From positions 52,000 through 115,999 of the forward strand of contig CAKONZ010000005.1 in assembly GCA_934098525.1 (NCBI GenBank): a stretch of DNA of 64,000 nt. Reading direction: 5' to 3'. The notes under the pieces were generated by a model, which searched no databases, was not told the origin of the DNA, and was given only the letters and a program-made list of their open reading frames with translations. Positions within the stretch are counted from its first letter, which is position 1; every line of letters starts with the position of its first letter. Below, in pieces: positions 38,890 to 46,662 of this stretch. The DNA comes from an uncultured Bacilli bacterium (lineage in GTDB: Bacteria; Bacillota_I; Bacilli_A; RF39; UBA660). Made by a program: the position numbers and the translations under genes.

Positions 38890-39534
38890 GTGATGGAAGA
38901 TAATTCTAAAAAGATCTTTTTATCTGTATTAGGAGTAGCTATTTTACTTGTAGCTGTTATTGGTGTTTCATTCGCTGCTTTTTCTTATAGTGGTGGTGGA
39001 CGTGAAAATTCTATCCAATCTGGAAGTCTTACTGTAAATTACGTTGAAGCTAAACAAGGAATTCAAATTGATGATGCTTTACCTATGACTGTAGAAGCTG
39101 GAAAAAGTTTAGTTGGTGAAAAAAATACTTTTTCATTTAGCGTTTCTACTAAAGCAACTGGCAATAAGGCAATTAACATTCCTTATGTAATTACAGTTAC
39201 ACCAGATGAAAATAATACTTTAACTAATGATCAAGTTATGGTTTATTTAGCTGATGGTACTGGTGCTACAGGTGAAGGCGTTTCAGTTGTAGATCCTGTT
39301 AAAGTTAGTGAATTAACTGCTGCTACAGGTACAAGAACTGGTTCTTTTATTCTTAAAAGTGTTGATACTAACAATGTAACATCTACATTAAAAACAGATT
39401 CTTACGTTTTAAAAATGTGGATTGAAAATAGTGTAGATCCAGATACTTTTGTTGATGAAGCTGGTGCAGCTAAAAGTTTAACTTATAAATTAAAAGTTAA
39501 TGTTGATGCTAGTGCTGACTATTTAACAAAATAA
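38890..39534 (+). CDS. TasA/camelysin-like secreted protein 1
   Basis: N-terminus KKIFLSVLGVAILLVAVIGV then SFAAFSYS is a SipW-type signal peptide (short basic head, long hydrophobic stretch, likely cut near SFA-AFS). The mature part begins with an N-x-IQSGSL block, as in the TasA/CalY fibre family, and ends with a YVLKMW motif and a strand. 214 residues, no cysteine. A GTG at 38890 and an ATG at 38893 are both possible starts; AGGAGG is closer to the GTG. Forms a two-gene unit with the next gene, closed by a terminator. Family call is by layout and SipW linkage. Confidence 0.72.
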   Translation: MMEDNSKKIFLSVLGVAILLVAVIGVSFAAFSYSGGGRENSIQSGSLTVNYVEAKQGIQIDDALPMTVEAGKSLVGEKNTFSFSVSTKATGNKAINIPYVITVTPDENNTLTNDQVMVYLADGTGATGEGVSVVDPVKVSELTAATGTRTGSFILKSVDTNNVTSTLKTDSYVLKMWIENSVDPDTFVDEAGAAKSLTYKLKVNVDASADYLTK

Positions 39535-39569
39535 TATTAAAATTTTAACAATATATGAAAGGAGATAAT

Positions 39570-40265
39570 ATGGAAGATAACAATAAAAAAACATTAGTAT
39601 TATCAATACTAGGAGTTTTAGTTTTAGTTATTGCTGTTGTTGGTGTTTCATTTGCAATGTATAGTTTTTCTGCTACTGGTGAAACTGAAAACGTTATTAC
39701 TACTGGTAGTGTTTCAGTTGCTTATGAAAAAGAAAGTGTTATTACACTTGATAACCAATATCCAATGGCTGATGCTTTAGGTATTGCTCAAACTGATGAA
39801 GGATCTATTTTAACTTTTGATGTAACTTCTAAAGTTAGTGGTTCTATCAATATTAAATATGATTTAGCTTTATCTGATATAGCTTATACTGATGTAAATG
39901 GTGCTACCACTACTGCTCTTGGTGATGGTGATATTAAATTTGTTTTAACTAAAAAAGTTGATACAGGAGCTGAAAGTTATATAAAGGGTACTGCTGAAGA
40001 AGGTGTTACTTTTGCTGATGTAAAAGCTAATACTGGAAATGGTTACATTAATAATTATGTAATTGATAGTGGTACATTTACTGAATCTTCAACTGCTCAT
40101 TATACTTTAAAAGCTTGGTTAAACAAAGATTATAAGTTACCAGGTCAAGTTGATGGTAATGTTGCTGGTGTTGAAAACACTACTGATAATACTATTGATC
40201 ATACTAATACAACTGATGTTGTAAAAGTTACTTTTAAAGTTAAAGTAGAAGCTAGACAAGCTTAA
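39570..40265 (+). CDS. TasA/camelysin-like secreted protein 2
   Basis: Paralogue of the preceding gene: same MEDN start and KKTLVLSILGVLVLVIAVVG-type signal, likely cut at SFA-MYS. Then NVITTGSVSVAY and, near the end, YTLKAW with the final strand VKVTFKVKVEA. 231 residues, no cysteine, Thr/Val rich. GGAGAT lies 4 bases before the ATG; an ATG five codons earlier overlaps that site. A stem-loop terminator 10 bases after the stop ends this unit. Possibly the major subunit of an extracellular fibre, by analogy with TasA. Confidence 0.72.
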   Translation: MEDNNKKTLVLSILGVLVLVIAVVGVSFAMYSFSATGETENVITTGSVSVAYEKESVITLDNQYPMADALGIAQTDEGSILTFDVTSKVSGSINIKYDLALSDIAYTDVNGATTTALGDGDIKFVLTKKVDTGAESYIKGTAEEGVTFADVKANTGNGYINNYVIDSGTFTESSTAHYTLKAWLNKDYKLPGQVDGNVAGVENTTDNTIDHTNTTDVVKVTFKVKVEARQA

Positions 40266-40272
40266 TAATAAA

Positions 40273-40299
40273 ATAGACAGTCTTTTGACTGTTTTTTTT
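40273..40299 (+). terminator. Terminator after the TasA-like pair
   Basis: Six-bp stem ACAGTC / GACTGT with a TTTT loop and a 7-T tail. It separates the two abundant-looking subunit genes from the peptidase operon. Confidence 0.8.
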
Positions 40300-40377
40300 A
40301 TTTTATTTAAAAATATCTTTAAAAATGGGTATAATTATGTTAACATATTATTGTATAGTAGAATAGGTGGTGGGTGT

Positions 40378-41046
40378 GTGAAATTAGATAAGGATAATAT
40401 AGAACAAAATGTTGTTGTTGCTGATAAAGCTGCTGATGATTTACTAGAACAAGTTGATAAAAAAGATAAGATGGGCATAGTGTTATTATTAATTATGCTT
40501 ATTGCTTTAATTCTTTTGGTTTTAGGTGTTTCATTTGGATTATTGAATTACTATCATTATGGTTCAAATGAGAATGTTATTAGTTCTGGTTCGGTTTTAT
40601 TTTCTTATAATCAAGGAGAAAATTCTATTAGACTTATAGATGCTTATCCTACTAATGATAGTTATGGTAAAAATATGAGCGGGAAAGATGAATTTTTTGA
40701 TTTTGTTGTTTCTGTTGGTTTTTATGGAAAGAGACATGAAAAGAATAAAGGTTTAACTTATGAAATTTCTTTGACTCCTGATTCTAATAATAATTTAGAT
40801 GGAGATTATGTGAGAGTTTATTTGACTAAAAACAATGAAGAATTATTAATAAATGGAAAATATATAAATAATTTTTCTGAATTAGAGAATAGTAAAATTA
40901 GAAGTGGTTCTAAATTATTGTATAAAGAGTTAGTAAATTCTGATGTTAATAATAGTTTTACTTTTAGAATGTGGCTTTCTGAAAAATACATGATTGACAA
41001 TGTTTCACGTGTATTTAAGGTTTTTGTGTCTGTTGACGCTTATTAG
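40378..41046 (+). CDS. TasA-like protein 3 with cytosolic N-extension
   Basis: Begins at a GTG with AGGTGGTGGG upstream. About 38 charged residues precede a membrane segment (MGIVLLLIMLIALILLVLGV) and SFGLLNYY. The extracellular part carries NVISSGSVLFSY and ends FTFRMW plus a strand, the same layout as proteins 1 and 2. The long cytosolic head suggests it may stay anchored rather than be released. 222 residues. A partial parS (41001-41011) lies in its coding sequence. It leads the operon with the signal peptidase. Confidence 0.6.
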   Translation: MKLDKDNIEQNVVVADKAADDLLEQVDKKDKMGIVLLLIMLIALILLVLGVSFGLLNYYHYGSNENVISSGSVLFSYNQGENSIRLIDAYPTNDSYGKNMSGKDEFFDFVVSVGFYGKRHEKNKGLTYEISLTPDSNNNLDGDYVRVYLTKNNEELLINGKYINNFSELENSKIRSGSKLLYKELVNSDVNNSFTFRMWLSEKYMIDNVSRVFKVFVSVDAY

Positions 41047-41054
41047 GAGGATAT

Positions 41055-41690
41055 ATGAAAAAGATATTTGAAAGAATAGGAAAAATTATTTCTAGTGCAA
41101 TTTTCGTTATTTTAATGATGTTGATTGTCATAATTTTAGTTTATATTGTAAGAATCAAATTTTTGGCTAGTAATAGTAGATTAGGTGAGGTTAGAACTAA
41201 CTTTTATACTATTTTAACTCAAAGTATGTATCCTACAATAAAAGCTGGTGATATTGTTGTTACTTATAAAGATAAAGATAACAATTATAATACTGGTGAT
41301 ATAATTACTTTTACTACAAATGGATCATCTATTACTGTAACACACAGAATAACAGAAATTTATGAAGTAAATGGAAAAAGAACTTATAGAACAAAAGGTG
41401 ATAATAACAATACTGCTGATATGACTACAATTCCAGCTGAGAATGTTATTGGTAGAGTTGTTTTTAGAATTCCAAAAGCTGGATATATTCAACAATTTAT
41501 GGTTACTAAAACTGGTTGGATTGTGGTAGTTGTTATACCTTGTTTAGGTATTGTTATTTATGATATTTTAAAAATGTTTAAAGTTGCTGCTAAGAAGAAA
41601 AAACAAAAAAAATTAGTTGAAACTGATGATGTCATCAATATTAAAAAGAAGTTAAATGAGGTGATAGAAGAGGATGAAACAGAAAATTGA
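41055..41690 (+). CDS. sipW: SipW-type (ER/archaeal-like) signal peptidase I
   Basis: Serine signal peptidase with two or more membrane segments (about 10-35 and 150-175). The catalytic serine lies in QSMYPTIKAGDIVV. The second catalytic site reads TVTHRI, with histidine in place of the lysine of standard bacterial Lep enzymes, which is the SipW/ER type. RTKGDNN follows. SipW in Bacillus processes TasA and TapA. 211 residues with a lysine-rich cytosolic tail. Overlaps the next gene by 17 bases. The neighbouring TasA-like proteins are the natural substrates. Confidence 0.88.
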   Translation: MKKIFERIGKIISSAIFVILMMLIVIILVYIVRIKFLASNSRLGEVRTNFYTILTQSMYPTIKAGDIVVTYKDKDNNYNTGDIITFTTNGSSITVTHRITEIYEVNGKRTYRTKGDNNNTADMTTIPAENVIGRVVFRIPKAGYIQQFMVTKTGWIVVVVIPCLGIVIYDILKMFKVAAKKKKQKKLVETDDVINIKKKLNEVIEEDETEN

Positions 41691-42261
41691 TTTAGATAAT
41701 CATGAATTTGTTGAAGAAGTAGATGAGTCTGATTTAAAAGAATATGGTAAGAATAAAGCTAAAATTTTTGTTATCATATTGATAATATTAATATTTTTAT
41801 CATTATTATTTCTTTTGTTTGGTTTTAAATTACTTTTAGATAAGGGTAATAATGATACTGATAAAAAACCTGATGTTGTTAATGAAGATTTATTTATTGT
41901 TCATTCTAAAAATGAATTTGGTGATACTATTTCTTCTTTTGATTTGTATAAGGATGAGAATAGTGCTTATAATTATACTTTTTATGTTCAAAATAGTACT
42001 GGGAAACCAACAAAATATTTTGTCTATTTAACTGATGTTGATTTTGGTGTTGCTAATAATTTGTGTAATAAAGAAAATATTAGTTATTTAATATCAAAAA
42101 ACAATCAAGATGTTTTCAAAGGAGTTTTAACTAATGAGAAAAAGGTTAAATTATATGGTACTAGTATAGATGTTAATGGTATAGATAATTATAGTGTTAA
42201 GTTATGGGCACCAGCAGGGTGTAGTGGTTATTTGAAATTTATATATGGAATAGGAGATTAG
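41674..42261 (+). CDS. Single-span protein with TasA-like ectodomain
   Basis: About 28 charged N-terminal residues, one membrane segment (about 29-50), then a beta-rich ectodomain with DLFIVHSK, YTFYVQNS and, near the end, YSVKLWAPAGCSG. The Y-x-x-K-x-W motif matches the three TasA-like proteins, so it is probably a distant paralogue. Two cysteines in the ectodomain could pair. 195 residues. It could act as an anchor or assembly factor, like TapA in Bacillus, but there is no direct similarity to claim. Overlaps sipW by 17 bases. Confidence 0.5.
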   Translation: MKQKIDLDNHEFVEEVDESDLKEYGKNKAKIFVIILIILIFLSLLFLLFGFKLLLDKGNNDTDKKPDVVNEDLFIVHSKNEFGDTISSFDLYKDENSAYNYTFYVQNSTGKPTKYFVYLTDVDFGVANNLCNKENISYLISKNNQDVFKGVLTNEKKVKLYGTSIDVNGIDNYSVKLWAPAGCSGYLKFIYGIGD

Positions 42262-42264
42262 AAT

Positions 42265-42933
42265 ATGAAAGAAATAATTGGGGACTTTATAAAATTATTT
42301 ACAAACTGTATGTTAGTTTTATGTCTTATGTTATCATCATTTTTGTTAATTATTAATATGTATCATTCTAAAGAAGTTAGTTATGTTTATTATAATAATT
42401 TAAATGATAGTGCTAGTTATAATAATGCTATGAAGACAAAAGAACAAATTGCTAAAAATATTAATAATATTTCTACAAAAGATGTAGCGGGAGTTAATGT
42501 TAAATCAGTATTACAACAATGTTATAATGATATTGATTCAAGTACATTTGCAAAGTTTAAAACAAAGGAATCATTTGTTTTAAAAGATAGTTATGATGCT
42601 GCAATTGAACTTAGAACTACTCTTAATACTGATTGTTTATTTAATGTTACATATATTATGAATGGAATGAAAGAAACAGGTTTATTAAAAAAGGATATTA
42701 CTGATATAACAAATTATGTAAATAAACAAAAAGATTATATTTTAACAAATAATAATTATTTAGTTAATAGAATGCTTGCTAATAGTACTTATTCTTTTGT
42801 TACTGATGTAACAAGAAGTTCTGTTTATAATAATACTGCTGAAATATTAAATGAAACTCTTGCTAATTATTCAGTACTTATTGATACAATGGAAAAATTA
42901 TCATCTTGGTGTGCTAATGAGATTGGAGGTTAA
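42265..42933 (+). CDS. Unrecognised single-span membrane protein
   Basis: One hydrophobic segment near the N-terminus (about 15-35) and a predicted helical, Asn/Thr/Tyr-rich exterior of about 185 residues. Three cysteines (about 86, 122, 215) lie outside. No family recognised. 222 residues. Starts 3 bases after the previous stop and ends 3 bases before the next gene, so it belongs to the SipW operon. Confidence 0.8.
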   Translation: MKEIIGDFIKLFTNCMLVLCLMLSSFLLIINMYHSKEVSYVYYNNLNDSASYNNAMKTKEQIAKNINNISTKDVAGVNVKSVLQQCYNDIDSSTFAKFKTKESFVLKDSYDAAIELRTTLNTDCLFNVTYIMNGMKETGLLKKDITDITNYVNKQKDYILTNNNYLVNRMLANSTYSFVTDVTRSSVYNNTAEILNETLANYSVLIDTMEKLSSWCANEIGG

Positions 42934-42936
42934 TGT

Positions 42937-43383
42937 ATGAGTAAGATTTTATCAAGAATTTTGAATGTTTTAAAATATTTATTATTGGTTGTTGCTTTTA
43001 TGTTTATTTTGTATGGTATAATGGCAACTTATAAGCGACTTGAAAAGAATATATTAGATGCAATTCCAGTATTTTTACCTTTTTTCTTAGTATTTGTGTT
43101 ATTTATAGTAAATATTTTTGTAAAAAAGAATGTTATAAGAGACAATTTGTTTTTTAACTTTGTTTCAGTATTGATATTTATTGGAATTATAATAGTTGGT
43201 TATAGAGCTAAATTTGATACTAATATGTTAATTTATTATAAGTATAATATAAAATATAATCCTTTATATTTATCTGATAATTTGTCAATGATAAAGATAT
43301 CTTTGTATGTTTTATTTGCTTCTAATTTGTTATTATTGATTTCTACTTTTTTTGATAAAAAGCAAATGAAAGTTATAGACTAG
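42937..43383 (+). CDS. Unrecognised four-span membrane protein
   Basis: 148 residues with about four membrane segments and basic ends (KRLEKNILD, KKNVIR, KKQMKVID). No known family recognised. It is the last gene of the SipW operon and is followed by a strong terminator. A scaffold or regulator role would be guesswork. Confidence 0.8.
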   Translation: MSKILSRILNVLKYLLLVVAFMFILYGIMATYKRLEKNILDAIPVFLPFFLVFVLFIVNIFVKKNVIRDNLFFNFVSVLIFIGIIIVGYRAKFDTNMLIYYKYNIKYNPLYLSDNLSMIKISLYVLFASNLLLLISTFFDKKQMKVID

Positions 43384-43404
43384 TAAAAAAATACTAGTTT
43401 TTTA
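43379..43404 (+). terminator. Terminator after the SipW operon
   Basis: Perfect 7-bp stem ACTAGTA / TACTAGT, loop AAAAAA, then six Ts. Confidence 0.85.
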
Positions 43405-43438
43405 TTTTGTTTTATTTTATAATTATTTTGGTGATTTT

Positions 43439-44236
43439 ATGGATAATAGTTTTAAATTCAAAAAAAAGTTTGGGCAGAATTTTTTAATAGATAAAAATAT
43501 TGTTAATAAAATAGTTGATAGTATTTCTTATAAACCTAACTCACTTGTTTTAGAAATAGGTTGTGGTGATGGAAGATTGACTACTAGTTTGTGTGAGAAA
43601 TTTGATCATGTTTTGGGTTTTGAGATAGATTTAGAAGTAAAGGATAGATTGTTAACTAATTTATCGAGATTTTCTAATTATGATATAATTTTTGATGATT
43701 TTTTGAAAGTTGATTTAAATGGGGTAATTGAAAAATATGAATATGATAATTTGTATGTTATAGCTAATTTACCTTATTATATTACTACTCCGATTATAGA
43801 AAAATTAATTAACAGTGATTTGGATTTTGAATCAATTAATGTTATGGTACAAAAGGAAGTTGCTGATAGATTTTGTGCTGTGGTAGGGGATAAGAATTAT
43901 AATTCTTTGACTGTTTATTTAAATTATTATTTTAATATTAAAAAGTTGTTTGATGTTAGTAGGAATTGTTTTGTTCCAAGACCTAATGTAGATAGTAGTG
44001 TTGTTAGTTTTGTTTCAAAAAATAATAAGTTATATTTAAATAATCAGGAATTGTTTTTTAGTATAGTTAGAGATAGTTTTAGATTTAAAAGAAAAACTTT
44101 GAAGAATAATCTTAATAATTATGATTTAGAAAGAATAAGAAAAGTTTTGTTAAAATATGGTTATGATTTGTCAGTAAGGGCTGAGGATTTATCATTAGAA
44201 GTATTTTGTGATATTGCAAATGAATTAAGCATATAA
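43439..44236 (+). CDS. rsmA: 16S rRNA dimethyladenosine transferase RsmA (KsgA)
   Basis: Dimethylates A1518 and A1519 of 16S rRNA. KKKFGQNFLIDKNIVNKIV at the start, SAM motif VLEIGCGDGRLT and catalytic NLPYYIT are intact. 265 residues. GGTGAT precedes the ATG. In Bacillus it follows rnmV; here the SipW cassette stands in between and rnmV is missing. Confidence 0.96.
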   Translation: MDNSFKFKKKFGQNFLIDKNIVNKIVDSISYKPNSLVLEIGCGDGRLTTSLCEKFDHVLGFEIDLEVKDRLLTNLSRFSNYDIIFDDFLKVDLNGVIEKYEYDNLYVIANLPYYITTPIIEKLINSDLDFESINVMVQKEVADRFCAVVGDKNYNSLTVYLNYYFNIKKLFDVSRNCFVPRPNVDSSVVSFVSKNNKLYLNNQELFFSIVRDSFRFKRKTLKNNLNNYDLERIRKVLLKYGYDLSVRAEDLSLEVFCDIANELSI

Positions 44237-44254
44237 TCAATTGGAGATGATTAT

Positions 44255-45046
44255 ATGCTTTTTAATATAGGGGATTTGGTTACAAGGAAATCTCATAATA
44301 ATGATGTTGTTTTTAAGATTATAGATATTAAAGATGATATAGTTTTTTTGAAGGGAATTAATATAAGATTAGTAGCAGATTCTTCAGTTGATGATTTAGT
44401 TATGTGCAAAGGGTGTGAGGATGAGTATATTGATGGTGATGAAGATGTTTTAGAGAGAATGTCTGATATTAGAAATTTGGATAGAGATGAGTATTTTTAT
44501 TTGCCAGGAAAAGTTTTACATATAGATGCTGATAAGGATTATTTACAAAGATGTTTAAAGTTTTATAAGGATATGAATATTTTATCTTATGGATTGGTGC
44601 TGCAAGAAAAAGATGTGGCAGGTGTTATTAAAGAACATTTGAAAAATATCAATCCGGATGTTTTAGTTATTACTGGACATGATGCTTTTTATGAAAAAAG
44701 TGATAAGTTATTAGATAATATTAATTATAAAAATAGTGGATATTTTATTTCTGCTATTAAAGAGGCTAGGGATTATGAAAAGGATCAAAATAAATTAATT
44801 ATTATAGCGGGAGCATGTCAATCTAATTATGAAGAACTTATTAAGGCTGGAGCTAATTTTGCTTCAAGTCCAAAGAGAATTAATATTCACGCTTTAGATC
44901 CGGCAATAATTGCTTCTAGCGTTAGTTTATCTGATCAAAGTAAGCCAATAAACTTAATTCCTATTCTTGATAAAACGAAATATGGTAAAGATGGAATAGG
45001 GGGAATTATAACTAATGGTGTTATGTATGTGGGGTATCCAAGATGA
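44255..45046 (+). CDS. yabG: Sporulation protease YabG
   Basis: Cysteine-type protease that trims coat proteins in spores. Recognised by FNIGDLVTRKSH at the start, PGKVLHIDADKDYLQRC and the block GACQSNYEELIKAGANFASSP (about 188) which holds the conserved cysteine, then NIHALDP. 263 residues, near family length. It follows rsmA and overlaps veg by 4 bases, as in Bacillus order. A spore-specific enzyme in this genome is strong support for an endospore programme. Confidence 0.92.
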   Translation: MLFNIGDLVTRKSHNNDVVFKIIDIKDDIVFLKGINIRLVADSSVDDLVMCKGCEDEYIDGDEDVLERMSDIRNLDRDEYFYLPGKVLHIDADKDYLQRCLKFYKDMNILSYGLVLQEKDVAGVIKEHLKNINPDVLVITGHDAFYEKSDKLLDNINYKNSGYFISAIKEARDYEKDQNKLIIIAGACQSNYEELIKAGANFASSPKRINIHALDPAIIASSVSLSDQSKPINLIPILDKTKYGKDGIGGIITNGVMYVGYPR

Positions 45047-45252
45047 CTTTAGAAAAAATTAAGAATAATGTTAACAATAATGTTAATGTGGTAAAGAAAT
45101 TTAAATATAATGGTTCTAGAAATCAAGTTGAAGAATTTGATGGAAAGATAGTTAATACTTATAAATTTGTTTTTATTATTGAGATGGATAATAAGATAAA
45201 AAGGTCTTTTTCTTATACTGATATTTTAACTGGTAGTTTAATTATGGAATAA
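45043..45252 (+). CDS. veg: Veg protein
   Basis: 69-residue small protein. The region KYNGSRNQVEEFDGKIVNTY followed by FSYTDILTGSL matches Veg (DUF1021), which influences biofilm formation in Bacillus through SinR. Overlaps yabG by 4 bases (ATGA). The yabG-veg order is conserved. Confidence 0.88.
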   Translation: MTLEKIKNNVNNNVNVVKKFKYNGSRNQVEEFDGKIVNTYKFVFIIEMDNKIKRSFSYTDILTGSLIME

Positions 45253-45265
45253 TTTGTAAAAAATA

Positions 45266-45294
45266 TTGATTTTTTAGATTTATTAATATAAAAT
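45266..45294 (+). promoter_or_regulatory. spoVG promoter
   Basis: TTGATT (45266-45271), 17-base spacer, TAAAAT (45289-45294). This fits SigA; no SigH-type box is evident. A short AAGCA-GTT-TGCTT hairpin lies in the leader. Confidence 0.6.
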
Positions 45295-45334
45295 TATATT
45301 ATAAGCAGTTTGCTTTAATAAAGGAGGACCATAA

Positions 45335-45592
45335 ATGAAAATTACATCTGTTAATGTACGTAAAATTGAAAAAGAAGGATCACGTATGAAAGGAATTGCA
45401 TCAGTATTATTAGATGATTGTTTTGCAATTCATGATATTCGTATTATTGAAGGAGACAACGGTTTATTTATTGCTATGCCAAGTAGAAAAACTGCTACTG
45501 GAGAGTATAGAGATATAGCACATCCAATTAATCCTGAAACACGTACAATTTTTGAAGAAGCTATATTAGAAGCATATAAAACTGCTGAATAA
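45335..45592 (+). CDS. spoVG: RNA-binding regulator SpoVG
   Basis: Small regulator of sporulation, septation and RNA targets. [11 protein letters not shown], the central [19 protein letters not shown] and [16 protein letters not shown] are diagnostic. 85 residues. GGAGG upstream. Monocistronic: promoter and terminator flank it. Confidence 0.96.
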   Translation: MKITSVNVRKIEKEGSRMKGIASVLLDDCFAIHDIRIIEGDNGLFIAMPSRKTATGEYRDIAHPINPETRTIFEEAILEAYKTAE

Positions 45593-45605
45593 TTAGTAGA
45601 TTATA

Positions 45606-45634
45606 AAAAATACATTTTTATGTATTTTTTTTTG
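45606..45634 (+). terminator. Terminator after spoVG
   Basis: Eight-bp stem AAATACAT / ATGTATTT with a TTTT loop and a long T-run. Confidence 0.8.
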
Positions 45635-45664
45635 TATTTTTCATAATATTAATTGGAGGATATT

Positions 45665-45943
45665 ATGGATAATATAAGTTATAATCATGGAATTAGTGTT
45701 AATGAAAGAAAAAATATTTATATAACAGGGGTTTTAAAAATTGATAATTTTGATGAAGAAGAATTTTTATTGGAAACAAATATGGGTCATTTAGCTATAA
45801 AGGGTACAGAGTTAGAGTTATTAAAGCTTGATACTAAAGATGGAGTAGTTTCTATTAAGGGAAATTTAATTAGTTTGTGTTATGTTGAAGATTTAAAAAA
45901 GCAAAAGAAACAATCTAGTGTTTTTGATAAATTGTTTAAATGA
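45665..45943 (+). CDS. yabP: Sporulation protein YabP
   Basis: 92-residue protein of the YabP/YqfC family. NERKNIYITGVLKIDNFDEEEF followed by ETNMGHLAIKGTEL and ISLCYVED is the family pattern. Needed for spore maturation in Bacillus. ATG at 45665 follows TTGGAGG. Overlaps yabQ by 4 bases (ATGA). Confidence 0.88.
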   Translation: MDNISYNHGISVNERKNIYITGVLKIDNFDEEEFLLETNMGHLAIKGTELELLKLDTKDGVVSIKGNLISLCYVEDLKKQKKQSSVFDKLFK

Positions 45944-46221
45944 GTTTATCGATACAAGTTTTATCTATTTTATTTAACTTTTTTTATGGAATAGTTTTTG
46001 CTTTTTTGTTTCGTTTGTTTAAGAAATATTTATTTTATTTAGATAGTGTTTTTTTGAAGATTTTGTATAATATTATTTTTTGTTTTTATATATTTTTTAT
46101 TTATATATTTGTGTCTTTTTTTATTAGTAAGTTAACAATAAATGTTATTTGTTTTTTAATATTATTTTTAGGTTTTATGTTTTTTAATTTTTTGTATAAT
46201 ACTTTTTTACGTAAAAAATAG
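45940..46221 (+). CDS. yabQ: Spore cortex protein YabQ
   Basis: 93 residues with three to four membrane segments, basic ends, and the starting pattern SIQVLSILFNFFYGIVFAFLF. YabQ is required for cortex synthesis in Bacillus. Identified by layout and by its coupling with yabP, upstream of divIC, exactly as in Bacillus. Confidence 0.82.
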   Translation: MSLSIQVLSILFNFFYGIVFAFLFRLFKKYLFYLDSVFLKILYNIIFCFYIFFIYIFVSFFISKLTINVICFLILFLGFMFFNFLYNTFLRKK

Positions 46222-46260
46222 TTTTTTTTGTAGTATTGCTTGAAAAAAACTATTTTTTTT
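46213..46260 (+). terminator. Terminator after yabQ
   Basis: Sixteen-base complementary arms (46213-46228 with 46243-46258; AAAAAATAG / CTATTTTTT) and a T-rich end. The divIC -35 lies at the loop side of its second arm. Confidence 0.8.
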
Positions 46261-46268
46261 GATATTAT
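46240..46268 (+). promoter_or_regulatory. divIC promoter inside the yabQ terminator
   Basis: TTGAAA (46240-46245), 17-base spacer, TATTAT (46263-46268). Spacer is the second terminator arm. Confidence 0.65.
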
Positions 46269-46292
46269 TTGGCTAGAATGGTAGGTGTAAAA

Positions 46293-46577
46293 ATGGTTAA
46301 GAAAAAAAAGAAAACAAAAAGAATAATTCTTGTTTTTATGTTGTGCCTTGCCGTTAACACTTATATATTTTATAGTTTAGGTTCGATTGTTTATGATGTT
46401 GTTTCTAAAAAACAAGAAAGTAAAAAATTGATTGTTAAGTTAGATAATTTAAAAGAAGAAGGAGAAGCTTTAAGAGTAGAGGCTAATAAGCTTAAAAATC
46501 CTGATTATGTTGCAAAATATGCAAGGGAAAAATATTTATATACAAAGAATAATGAATATGTTATAAGAATTAAATAA
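46293..46577 (+). CDS. divIC: Septum formation initiator DivIC/FtsB
   Basis: Bitopic division protein. A lysine-rich head, one membrane segment (about 12-32), then a coiled coil (about 40-75) ending KNPDYVAKYAREKY, the family signature. 94 residues. The ATG at 46293 follows TAGGTG; earlier codons would cover the ribosome site. In Bacillus it also follows yabPQ. Confidence 0.9.
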   Translation: MVKKKKKTKRIILVFMLCLAVNTYIFYSLGSIVYDVVSKKQESKKLIVKLDNLKEEGEALRVEANKLKNPDYVAKYAREKYLYTKNNEYVIRIK

Positions 46578-46579
46578 AG

Positions 46580-46607
46580 ATAATAACTTTGGTTATTATT
46601 TTTTTCT
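46580..46607 (+). terminator. Terminator after divIC
   Basis: Eight-bp stem ATAATAAC / GTTATTAT with a TTTG loop, then eight Ts. Confidence 0.8.
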
Positions 46608-46662
46608 ATTGCTTTTTTATTTTTATTGGGATAATATTATTAGATGAAATGTGGTGATATTT

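Noticed and set aside
40285..40377. N-terminal extension of TasA-like protein 3
   Set aside because: It begins within the preceding terminator and passes through the promoter and ribosome site of the GTG start at 40378.
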